DNA of 64,000 bases from Omphiscola glabra (lineage: Eukaryota; Mollusca; Gastropoda; Lymnaeidae), in contig OZ024798.1 of NCBI GenBank assembly GCA_964017045.1, forward strand, positions 14,019,724 to 14,083,723, read 5' to 3'. Each line of letters begins with the position of its first letter. Within the stretch, counting starts at the first letter, position 1. The notes under the pieces are model-generated. The model made no database searches and was not told the DNA's origin. It saw only the letters and a program-made list of their open reading frames with translations. The position numbers and the translations under genes were made by a program. Of this stretch, positions 49,760 through 61,675 are shown one piece after another.

Positions 49760-52430
49760 GTGTTGCCTGTCTTTAAACTCTTTAAACTCTCATGACATAC
49801 AGCGTGTTGTAAGCGTTTTGTAACCATAACTTCCGAGTAATTGATGCTATGAATGATACATTGTTTAGCCCTTGTTTCAAACATATTTAGAATCACTGTT
49901 AAGTTGTATCTCGAATGCACCATCTATTCCTTAATCATACACCACCTAAAAGTAAAAAAAAATAAAAATAATAAAAATTAAGAAATATTTGCAGTGAAAT
50001 TGTTATAAGGAATTCATTAATTATCACAGTTATTAGGAATCATAAAAACAGGTGGAAGATGTTATTTTGTTTACATTTCATTATTACATTCATACACACG
50101 ACATCCTATTCAGCTGTTTTGTGGGTCTCAATACATATAACCGTTGTAAGCAAAGCTATTTTACTCTTAGCATTATTAATTGATAAATTAACATATGGCA
50201 TGCACATGCATTACTAAACTTAAACATGTAAGACGGGAAATGTACCGCCTTCTGTCTCCAATTTATTAAAGTGTTGATAGATCATTGTTAAAAATAGTGT
50301 TTAATTATGCGCAATGCCTTCCAGGCTATTTTCCCGAAAATGGATGAAATTGAAGACTATTTCAAGAGCATATTGATACTGATTTAAAAGGGAATAAATG
50401 GAGTGGTAGCAAGGTGACTCCCAAAACCCTAGTTATGACTTATGTCACGTATATGTAATGAATGTACACTAATAATTCAGTTTCAAATAATTCAAATATA
50501 ATATTCAATTCGCGTTTTAAAATGTTGGTTACATAGGCGCTAACAGGTAAGTTACAGATAATTATTTTCATAATAATTTGATATAAACGTTTTTTTAAAT
50601 TGTTTAAATTATATAATTATATTATAATAAATCCGTGCTCAAGTCCAACTCAACTATATGATACGAACTTCTAATTACTAATAGGGGATAATCAGTTCGA
50701 TGTTTTCGTTACGCCTAGGCCTAGGAGTAATTATTTAACAAATCAATATGACATATGGTTCTTCAATTGACAAAAAACAGCGTGTCTTCTTTTATCCGCT
50801 TTCTTTCTGCAACGCCATTACTACTACTAAACCATTACATCCAACAACGATCCTCACATACCCGAATTTCGACGTCACAAATACAAAAACTAAGCACATA
50901 GCAACAGCTACACAAATAGCCTACTCTCCACACCAAAACACGCAACAACAAAACACGAACAAATAATAAACGTTATGATCTCATGAATACTTATGTTAAA
51001 GCCTTTGAAATTTGCTAATAAATGTACTGATCGAAAAGAATGAGCTGATATCCATGTCATTCTTTCCATTATATCAACCTCTGATCAACGTAGAGGAAAA
51101 TCCCAAATTACATAAACCATCTTTAACAAGATCGGGAATTACCGTTAGACGAGATCGGATTTTCCCGATATTGTCTGCAAGATAATTAATTATTTGTGAC
51201 GCAATTTCCTAAGATATAAGTTTGCAATAAAAGGCAACACATTACTTACCCTGATAGTGAATTCCTTACTTTTATTTAACGTTAAACTTTGCTACCAACA
51301 AAGCACAGTTAGCAAAATATACCTATTGTAAAGCATAGGAGCTGGTCAAAGAGTCATAGTTTTATTTTTAAAATACTTAGAATTTAAGTGAATATTTTTT
51401 AAAATTAAAATGACTAAAATGTAGTCTACGTTCAATTTTTTATCAGCCTTCTCCACGTCTAAGAGTATTTAAAATCAAATCCTACCTAAATGATCACTAA
51501 TCTGATCACTTATAGTCATAAAGTATTAATCTTGCTTATTGCTTCGATCAAAATTACACTAAAATGTTATTATACGCCAGGAAGATAAATAAAATGACCG
51601 TTCTGCCTTATTGCCTTAAGGTTTTTTTGGAGAATACTTTAGCTAATTTCGGGAATTTCCTAATGGACCATTGTATAGCTGCCCCAGCCCATTTGTTTAA
51701 AAAAAAAGTTAAATAATTTATATTAGAAACATATCATGACTCATGACTAAGGTATATTGAATGATGGACTGGTAAGTTTGCAAGAAAGACAATTATTTTT
51801 TACATCAGTACCCAGTGAATCTATTTCCAAATATAAATGACCTAATTACGAGCAGAAAGTAGGCACAAGGGTTTGAACATTCATTTTCACGAGCCTCATG
51901 ACACATTTCAAAGCTTAAGCCATACCTATTCATAGCATTGATGTAATTGTAGGCATACATTACGTATCAAATTCAGTTCTATTTTTAGAGTCCTAATCTA
52001 TATTTATCTCGAATGTATGAGGCAAAAAACAATTTGAACTATTTACTGTTAAAAACAATTTTGATTTTTGTAAAAAAAAATATATAAAAAAAATATATAT
52101 AAAATTATTCCATGATAAAGTGTAGATAATGCTGTTTAAAATTGGTCTGCAAATTTTCTTGGTAGAAGAAAGGATAAATAGTTAACCTTCTTAGTTCTTA
52201 CGTACATATATATCGGGGGGTAGGAAATAGATTGTGTACATTTTTACGTGGAGGACAATGTCTTTAAATCCAATGTTATTCTAGTTGTGAAAAATAGATG
52301 CTATATTCTCATTTTACAAATGAACATATGTTTACCAATTAAGAAAATAAATGACTTAACTTAGTAAATTTAACCCATGGTTATCAAACCCAATCATGTT
52401 ACACAAGGGAAAATTTTATTTTCAAAATAG
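49760..52430. other. AT-rich sequence, no exon recognised
   Basis: Searched by eye on the minus strand for BIR exons that would complete gene D (CxxCxxC, SWKPGDD and EHxRxRPxC signatures); none seen. Confidence 0.35.
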
Positions 52431-52447
52431 AGATAAGTTAAGATTTT

Positions 52448-52530
52448 CTTAGATAGATATATAGATAGATCGATCGATAGATGATAAATAGACAGGCCGA
52501 CCGACAGACAGACAGTCAGACATATAGACA
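52448..52530. repeat. GATA/GACA microsatellite
   Basis: TAGATAGATA and GATCGATAGATG tracts passing into CCGACAGACAGACAG. Confidence 0.85.
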
Positions 52531-52734
52531 TTTAATTCATGTATGTTAATTTTTAGGTTCATGACTTTGTTTGTTAAATTGAATGTACAGTGCGATGGAT
52601 GGAAGGATAGATGAATGGACTGATGGATGGGTAAATAGAGCGCTTCCTTGAATAGTTGCGCAAAAGTTATCTTTAATTAGGTAAACTTTATCTATGCATA
52701 TTAACAAATTAATGTATATATGTAAGTCCCGTGT

Positions 52735-53450
52735 GCGCCCCTATACCTTTCATCCGATTGCGATAAAACGTTTGTGAGTTGTTGTACACAAGCCCGTAAA
52801 TTTTATGAATTAAAGCAAACTTTTTACAATACTCCATTTTGGGGCCGGGGCCCTAAATTCTTTTTTATTCTTTAATGAGCTAAATATAATTTGCGAGTGC
52901 GTTCTCCCAGAGGCGTAACTGGGTTTTTGGCGCCCTTGGCTAATTTATTTTTTAAATAATAAAAAATTACAAATTAAAGATTTAGCGGCGCCCTTTTGAA
53001 CTGGCGCAGGCCAGCGCCCTTGGCAACTGCCCCAATGCCAAGCTGTTGTTACTCCACTGCTTATACCATTGATCCGATTGCGATAAAACTTTGGAAAGTT
53101 GTTGTTCACACGCCCGCAATGGCTTCTGAATTAGGTTATCCATTTTGAAATATTCCTTTTGGGGCCGGGGGCCCTAAATTATTTTTTGCTTCTGCGAGCT
53201 ATATAAATATAATTTCAAACAGATCTATTGCATGGGTGGATGGAATTTAATCAAATACAAATAGCGACATTTTAGTTTGTATGTGACATAATGAGAAGGT
53301 TTCTGATTTAATACAAGCAATTTACAATTTCGCTTTTGGGGCCAGGGGCCTTAATTTTTGTATATATTATTTTTATTATGTGAGCTATATAAATATAATT
53401 TCAAACAGAACTGCTGCATGGGCGGAGTAATAGCTACAAGTGTGTGAACT
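52735..53450. repeat. dispersed GGGGCCC repeat, several head-to-tail copies
   Basis: TTTTGGGGCCGGGGCCCTAAA at 52838, TTTTGGGGCCGGGGGCCCTA at 53157 and a decayed TTTTGGGGCCAGGGGCCTTA at 53335. Each is followed by GAGCTA(TA)TAAATATAATT and preceded by CATCCGATTGCGATAAAAC or a relative. A MITE-like segment (52908-53059, CAGAGGCGTAACTGG to TACTCCACTG) interrupts the first copy. Confidence 0.7.
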
Positions 53451-54650
53451 AAATTTTGAAAATCCATGCTTCTCATGTATGTTGCCTGCTCACGTGTCGA
53501 AAAACCTTCTAATTTATTTTTGTACGCACCAGACGGAAAAAACATTTCTATTTAAAAAAACTACCTCAAAACCATAATTAAAACACAAACATTTTTTTTC
53601 TTTGAGTGGCATTGCCACGCATCCGGGTTCTCTCTAAGTAATAAAGAAACGATCACCAAACTAGGGCGAATTACAATTAATAATTTTATTAGGTTAATTT
53701 AAAATTACAAAATTAAAAAGAATAAAAACTAAAGATATTGACTTAGAGTATGTGATGACTTGTAGAAGAAGATACAATGCTGCAAAAGGCACAGTGTTGA
53801 AAGAATGGAACATACACGGCAAATATTAGTAAACAAATCTCTGTCTCGTAAAGCAGATCTCTCTTTGCTCAAATCTTCTATGTGTATTTATATGGTCTGT
53901 TTCAGAGACATTTCTAGAAAGGGCTTACACATTTCATCCCTTTCTCGATTAACCTCGATATTTCCACATAATTCTACTTTTACAGACCATAATCATAGAC
54001 TGTATTAAACAATGTCAAATGATACTATTTGTAATTAGCCACGCCGATTCGTCGCGGTGGCGAACTTAGGGTCAGCTAAAGTTCATTTATGAGAAAAAGA
54101 TGAATTAATGTAAGCAAGTCGCATATAACAGCCTCTATCGGGTATCTATATACTTTGCCATATGTCACTATTAGGTATCTATACACTTTACCATTTGAAG
54201 ATACATGATATTTATCTATCGTCATTTTGTGGTGTAGCATTCTCGTCGGTGTTTAATTGCCGCTGCCTCGATCATACACATCTAAAGCGAGCAGGTAGAA
54301 ATCACAAATGCTGAGAATTCCAGTTTGTTTCGCTTCCAGACCTTTTTTTTAAAAAAAAAAACAATTTAATTTCTCTCTCTTCTTTAACGGTAATCCTCAA
54401 ATTCAAAAAAAATTCTGTTATCGGCAATTCGATTGGGTTTAAACTGTTACATGCGGTCGGCATCCGTCGCCCTCAAATATCCAGTAGCTTTGCCATCCAC
54501 CGTCCCCTCGCCTCCCCCACAATCTCCCCATCAACCACTATCCACTGTCTCCCTTTCTTTTTATTTTTTCCTTTAACGGCGTGCGAAGAATGTGGGATCT
54601 TTAGCTAGTTTCTCCCCCCCCCCCCACGACACAAGTCAATAGTAAACACA
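53451..54650. other. intergenic, no gene recognised
   Basis: AT-rich, then moderately C-rich near 54450-54560. No family features on either strand. Confidence 0.35.
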
Positions 54651-54651
54651 T

Positions 54652-54850
54652 TAAGGGTCGGTTCACACGATCAAATTTCGCGTAAAATTTTTTGTATGAA
54701 CGCACTATTTTGTGCGTGGTTTCTTTTTTTTTTGGGGGGGGGGGGGGGGGGGATTTGATCAAATAATCATTAGAAAGCTGTGACGAGGCTTCATACACGA
54801 ATTGCATCAAATGCTTTAAGGAAAATTTGACCGTGTGAACCGACCCTAAG
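54652..54850. mobile_element. MITE with ~28-bp inverted ends
   Basis: The left end AAGGGTCGGTTCACACGATC and right end GACCGTGTGAACCGACCCT are inverted repeats about 199 bp apart. The interior holds an 18-G run and no coding sequence. The target duplication could not be settled. Confidence 0.75.
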
Positions 54851-54859
54851 GCATTGGAA

Positions 54860-56599
54860 CAATTGAACCAAGAGATTTGTTTATGCATGGAGACTTTATG
54901 TGCACCACTAAACGCAATTTTTCACTTAACGTGCTTAATTTTGTATCGTTAATCAAGATGATAATTCATAATGGATCAACTTAAGCTTTCTATACAGACC
55001 TCATCTAATTTTGGTATTTAAAAAGAAACTCGACTCCATTGCCATACAATTTATTTCATTGAGTTGAATGATGAAAACAGTAATTTTTAGTGCAGAATCA
55101 TACAAGATATATATATATATATATATTTATTTATTTGTATAGCTTATAAAAGTCACTTTTAAGGTAGGATCCATATAATCCAATATATGAATACATTGAA
55201 AGTAATTAATAAATGCTTAACGATAATAGTATTAAAAAAAATACCTGGAAATAAAAATTACCAAAAACTCTAAATGCAGAAACGATATACAAGTCTATTT
55301 CAACACTTCTCTGTTGATAAAAAAATATCACACATTTCTTATCACAGAATTTACTTTGTTTTTTTTTTTTAATTATTTTTTGATAATTTATTTTCATTGC
55401 ATTGCAAAAGGTAAATCGCGAAGCATTACAACAGTAAGTAAAACAAAACAAAATAAATTAAGATCGGAAAAAATACTACATTTCAAAAATTAAAAATGCG
55501 TTGTAATGCGGAATGAACTGTACTGAAGACTTGAAATTATGTGTTTGTATATTTTTTTTTAGTAAACCTTGTATATTGATGTGTACCAATAACCAATTTA
55601 AAATATATTTTAAGAAGGAGTATGCATGAATGTATGTATGTATGTATTGAGAACATTAACAGTTAACAGCTATTTACAGTCTACATAAAAAAATATAATA
55701 ATGTAACAACGGATGGAATAATGTGTGAAATATCAGATCTATGATTGTCAAAACATTTAGAAAAAATTATTTTAAAAAACCCAATGATAAAGCCATCATC
55801 TAACCCCCTTGCTCGCCCCGAGAAGGGGGAAGGGGTAAACGCTGCCGTCTCTACATTATAAAAAATCTTTTTTTTTATGTGCACAGTCTTTTTCAATGAC
55901 GAGAAATTGTATGGTACATGCAACTGGATATGTTTTATTGACACCCCCCCCCCCCCCAACCTTTCTGCATCATTACGCCAGACTTGATTAAAATACTTAA
56001 CTTAAATACCAACATTTTAGTTTCGTCTTAAAAGTCAATTGCAGCTGATGTGAATGTTGTTGTTGTTGTGTTTTTTTTTTGCGTTAAAGTCTCCTCATTA
56101 AATCCATGGACATAATGTATGTAAATGCTGAGATATTTGAGAAATGCTTTTCTCCTTTTTACCAGGGTTATAGAGAAACATGAAACAAGCATTATCATAC
56201 AACTGTTTCAGTACTTGGTAAATAAACAATCCGGTTTTATGGAGCTCCTCTGTCAAAAGTCTTGGTAAAGTTAATGATGCAGCAGTTTTAAAAGTATAAC
56301 AGAAATACGATTATGACAGCATTCCAGGTTGCAGCATAAGAAATATACCTTGTTTGGAGATAAACCAGAAGAAGGATAATACAAAAAAGCGGATCAAGTA
56401 TCTCAGCTAAGTTTGTCTTGTCTCTGAATTTTTGCTGTTGAAGGTTTTTCTTTTGTTTTGCCCTTCTTCTGGTTTTCCTTTATCCTGTGTGCATGTCCTA
56501 ATGATGAAAGTAAAGTCACACCTGGAAATAGCAAAACCTTGAAATAGTATTGTCCCTGGCATATGCACTCTCATACCACATTACCATTTTGCTATGTAA
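54860..56599. other. intergenic 3' of gene C, no gene recognised
   Basis: AT-rich with short TA and TATG runs (55110, 55628) and a C run at 55944. Confidence 0.35.
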
Positions 56600-59500
56600 T
56601 TATGAAAAATACGTGGTGACAGTGGCAAGGATGAGTTTGTTGCACGCTGGACAGTGAGTCAGCTGTTTAGAACACTCTGTGCACGCGTAGAGATCGCCAC
56701 ACGGCAGGAAGAGATCTTTGATGGGAGCAGTGAGGCAAATCTTGCACATCATTTGGAGTTGGAGGGTTTTATTTTCTCGCTGGAGCGCGTTTAAGGCGAG
56801 ATCTTCCGCTTCTGAAATATTCAAACAGATAAATGAGAACGAAAAAAGGGAACACTAATATAATGGGATAAACATAGTCAATATTATAAGCTAACAGGAA
56901 TCTCTTTTTGAAATTATTTTAAAAATGATTTTTTCTTTTAATGTTAACGATGAAATATAATGTTGTTATAATGATTTTGTTTTATTTAGTGTTCAGAGAA
57001 GAGATGATAAAACAATATCACTAAGTAGGCCTTCTACTGATAAGATAACAATATATTGATTTTAGGGTTTTTATTGATTTGTGTAGCAAAACATTATCTT
57101 GGTTTATCCACTTTGAAATCAAAATTATCTCATGGCTGTGACATTGAACACATTTTAAAGAATTATTACGTTTCCATTGCTAAAAATATTTTAAAATTTG
57201 ATATTGATATTTATGAGTAAGCGTTTCCATTGCCATATAACAGAGCTAATGCCAGGTTTATACTCGAATTATTGTTATTATTATTATTTTACATTTTAAA
57301 TGTTCTTGAAATTTAAAAAATAGATAATATATTATTTTTTGGTTCATTTAAAGAACCTTTAAGCTAGACAAAAATCAAACCAGCAGGAGCTAGAGATTAC
57401 GGCCAATACTCTCACCAACGGATGATCCACCGACGTCATCGCTGGCATTCCTGGCGTTTTGTGACGTCACTGTTTGCTTGCCTCGAAGCTCTTCGACTTC
57501 TGAGGTCAAGGTCGCAGTGCGGACATTGCGCTCACGTTTGCTTGAATTCCCCGCTGGGAAAAAACAAACAACAATCAAGCAACAAAAACATTACCATTGT
57601 GTCTTGTTTACCAGCCCTAAAGTTATTTCTTCATGTCATTTTTTGGAAATTGCTTGTCAGGTGGAAGGTGTTTCATTTACGAGAGAATAAATTCCATGTT
57701 GAAAGTAACATTATTAATCTCGCCATTTTGGCGGACGGGCCGAATTTCTCCATTTTGTAGATGAGAGTGCGATGTATTGAATAGTTATCTATTTTGATAT
57801 TTAAAAAAAAAAAATTGTTTATCTTTTGTGGACCGGTGTCAACAGGCGTCGAATCATCAATTTGAAGAACAGTTATACACAACATATTGTTTTGAAAATG
57901 CAATGGTTTTTTTTATATAAAGAAGAGAATACAATATAAAATATAAATTTAATGCAAAGAACATAATATTTTTTTGTTTATTGTCATGTTTGTAAAAAAT
58001 GCATAACGCAAAATTTTAATTAATCGTTATTTTTCCTTGGTTAAATTACTGCCCACGTCACACCTCTGTTGTCGAGATGTCCCGCCTCACGGCTCATTGC
58101 ATTCCCGCCAGGACGTCTGCTCGTGAGACCGTTGTTGTTATGCATTTGTAGAAATGGACAAGATGGCCGATGCCTCGCGTGTTCTTCGTTGATGTCATCG
58201 CCTGGTTTCCACGATCTCAGACCGAGGCCACACTGGAAACACCGGACACAATCAGCATAGCCTGTTAGAACACACTGGGGGCATTTACTCAACATCAGTT
58301 CCTCTGATATATTTACATGGAGGCTAATAAAAAGAAAGTATTTTGAATTTAGTGCCATAACCAGTTTTTAAACAAAATAAATAGCGGTTTTAACAACCAA
58401 CTTTGATTTATCTGGAAACGAAGTAAAAATTAAAAAAAAAAAAACTACAGATATTGCCACAACTTTTTTAAAAATAGTACTCTAAATTTAAAACTTAATT
58501 TCATACCAGCATAAAAGAAACCAGCACACGCCAGTGTGATGGGAGCGTGAATGTGACCGGCCGCCCAGTTCGTGAAGCTTTCTAGTCTCTTTTGCTGGCT
58601 AATGTAAACCGGATATGACGGGTCGGTCAGAATCAGTCTCTGGGGTGCCTGTTGTCCGTTGGAGTCATCAGTGGCGCCCGTGGAGGGCGTTGCACCGTTG
58701 GAAGATGCTTCAGTCGCACTCCGTTGATTCTCGCTTACTGAAAACAGTTTTTTTAATTATAAAAAAGGTAATGTAATCTTCAGCCCCTTGGACAGTAGGA
58801 AAACCACGTATTAATAATTTACGAAAAAAATAAACAAAGTTAAAATACATGTATCGTTATGTTAGCTATTTCTTCTAAATTCCAGGTTGTCAAGATGTCC
58901 TGCTTCACGGCTCACTGAATTCCCGCCAGGTTGTCTGCTCGTGGTACCGTTGTTTTTGTTTTTCTGCTTTTGTAGAAATGGACAAGATGGCCGATGCCAC
59001 TCGTGTTCTTCATTGTTGTCATCACCTGGTTTCCAAGATCTCAAACCGATTGGTTTATACTTCCGGTTAGATCGAACTCTGTTTTCTACCAAACACCCGT
59101 TCCGCTCCCCGAAATATTCATTTATAATTATAAAAAATAATTGAAAATAAAATAATTTGATAGAGTAGAATCTTATGAAATGTTCGCAATGCAATAATTT
59201 TATATTTGCAGTCAAGATTTAAAAAAAAACCTGTATTATCTCTTCTTATCTGAGAACCTATAAATACGCGTACACAAACAGATGCCTTACAGTAATCAGA
59301 GGGAAATGTTCCCTCGTGCTACTCACCCGACTCCTGGTTTATCAATTGTGATCCTCGTCTTGACGGCGGCGATGAAATGCTGTCTGATGAATAGCCAGAC
59401 GAGTTGCTGGACGTTGATGAAGACGACAGGCTGCGCTGAAACCTTCTGGCGTGAGATGGCGCTAAGAATTGTAATGAAGATCTTTCATAGTAAAACATTA

Positions 59501-61589
59501 TTAATTTTTTGTTTAGTAACAATACGTAAAAAAAAAATAACTACAAAGAAATGAAAGGGCAAAGAGTGATCACCAAAAAAAAAACGTAATTTAATTCAGC
59601 CCAGACACCTCAAACATGACATCAATCTTGCCACAAGAATAACTTGAAGATGGAGGAGTGGAAACGTAAAGAAAAACTAGCAGTGAAAACCCGCTAGTGG
59701 TTCGCCTGTCGAAATCAAAATATTTGAGGCTTGCTCCTACAGCAAGACTTCTGGCACATCGTTAGCATACACTAGTGTATGATCTCAATTGAATTCCTAC
59801 ATGGACCATCTCCGGTGAAATTCTTTACGTTGGCCATACATATGCTGCAACAGAGGACATATTTATGTAGTAAATATCTAAAGTATCGACACTTATGCTA
59901 CAACAGAGCACATATTTATGTAGTAAATATCTAAAGTATCGACACTTATGCTACAACAGAGCACATATTTATGTAGTAAATATCTAAAGTATCGACACTT
60001 ATGCTACAACAGAGCACCTATTTTTCTTGTGAATATCTAAAGTTTGAGCTAATCAGCGCATCCAAAAGTTTTAGTTGACTAGAATTACTCAAAGTCATAG
60101 AACAATTTCTTATGAAAAGACCTATATATTTTCACGACTAATAGCCTAACATCAGTTACTAAATTAAAGTACTTGACTTGGTTGCCCAAAAGCTAATTGA
60201 ATCCATACGAAATAAGCAATTACCAAGCTCTCGAGGATGATCGAATTTGCTGTCATTCTCTGCACACCCAAACGTATCTTCAGTCTCCGCCTCGTGAAAC
60301 CCATCATCAGGCTGAGACACGATGATCACAGGATGACCCGCCATATCGAGCGGCCTCACGTCAAACACGTCACTTTTGTTGGTCACGTGTTCTCCAGAAC
60401 TAGCCACCCCGACGGGAACTGTGTTTGACGGTAATCTAAAAACTTCGTGGGCAACCGGTAGGGTGTTTAAATCAAGGACATTTGCATTAGGCTCATCATG
60501 TGTTCCCAGTTGTGTTTCGGTAACAAACCTACAGCCCTCTTTGTGATACCTACGGTCTGAAGCATCAGACTCTATCGACGCGACGTCTAGAGTGCTTCGA
60601 CAGCCAGAGCATGCAACTTCGTTACGTGTCCCCGTGTGGAAGAATCCAGCTTCCGCCAATTTTGTAAAGAACACGGAATCGGGAATTTCGGCATAAGACA
60701 AAGATCGAAACGATGCGAGTCTTTTCATCGCTAAGACTGGTAAAACAATCATGTCTTTCAGATGACCGACTTCCCGGAATGGTAAAAACAACCAGTCATA
60801 GAAACACTGCCGCTTTACATTCACGCTTTTCCCAGAAATCATTTTCGGCGAAGCATCGAACATCGCACTCGAATGATCCGATCTCGAAAATGGTTTCAGG
60901 GATAAAGTTTGGTGAGTTTTAACTCTATATTTTGATGTATCTGTGCTCATCGTGTAAAATAAGATAATTATACAGAAGAGCAGCCGTATGGGACGCAGAT
61001 CAGAAGTCAGAGCCGTGGGAAGTCTTTTAGAGGTACACCATATTGTATCACACAAAGCGATCCACAGATTAAACAGATCACAGCAGTTCAAAGGTGTGCT
61101 GCTGTTACAGAAGCTAACAGTCGTCTTTGGTGTTCTGTCAGCCATTGACATTTCTGTCGCGCACAGATCAGACATCACATCATCTTCATGCTGGTCCTCT
61201 CTTTCGTTATTTTTATCAACCATTTTTGAATACGTTGAAAATAAACTACGAACATTATTGAATTCAATCGTGCACGACTTGATAGATTTATAGACGTAGA
61301 AACGTAACTTTCTGTAACTATGAGTTGTACTGGAGAGAAACTTATAACAAAACCTCTGACTATGGTAACAGGCTCCATAAGACATTGAAGCTGATGCATT
61401 CCGCGCCCAAATCCATGCCCTCTCCAGCATCTGGGAATGACAAGACTTGAAGAGCTGGATAACTCTACGTATACCAGATGTCAATGGCGAGGGTCGAGAG
61501 TTGTTTGCGTGACCGACACACCTTGACATGCAGGCCAGACCAAAAACGTAGAGGAACATTCTGATCTTCAGGCCGCTGCTGCCGTCCAT
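56600..61589 (-). CDS. gene C: membrane-anchored BIR - BIR - RING protein, complete
   Basis: Six exons: 61589-60224, 59461-59327, 58737-58507, 58261-58064, 57553-57416, 56811-56600. All five introns are GT/AG and phase 1, giving about 759 aa. The start is the ATG at 61589-61587; the open frame extends only five codons further upstream, with no ATG. Order: signal-like segment about 10-27 ([11 protein letters not shown]); cysteine-containing region; membrane-like segment about 200-214; BIR1 289-357 (C327, C330, H349-x3-C353); Ser-rich linker ([15 protein letters not shown]); BIR2 over exons 3-4 with canonical C585, C588, H605, C612; polar linker; short helix; RING C712-C746 and the TVTTYFS tail. 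In the RING the His of the third pair is Asp (PCGDLYAC, D729), where gene B has PCGHLYSC. The protease cassette of gene B is absent. Role presumably ubiquitin-ligase or IAP-like signalling at a membrane; untested. Confidence 0.88.
58885..59052 (-). pseudogene. dead copy of a BIR2 exon inside gene C
   Basis: On the minus strand this reads [20 protein letters not shown], then SCPFLQ and the linker [16 protein letters not shown]. It matches the second half of exon 4 of the same gene (58261-58064). It lacks the [11 protein letters not shown] start with the zinc cysteines, shows no acceptor at the homologous point, and has no splice donor. It also lies 5' of exon 3, out of order. It is best read as a truncated ectopic duplication in intron 2. 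Confidence 0.82.
59845..60050. repeat. 53-bp tandem repeat, about 3.7 copies, in intron 1 of gene C
   Basis: The unit runs from ATGCTACAACAGAGCACATA to TCTAAAGTATCGACACTT. The first and last copies carry substitutions. Confidence 0.9.
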
Positions 61590-61675
61590 ATTTTGGCAGC
61601 TCACGTAGAGGTATATCGATTGTTGGGGTCATAACGGGGTGGACGCTCAAACCTGGAAGTAGAGAAATGGGTCGT

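Noticed and set aside
61590..61604. Earlier start for gene C, five codons upstream
   Set aside because: The codon at that position is GTG, not ATG; the first ATG in frame is at 61589-61587.
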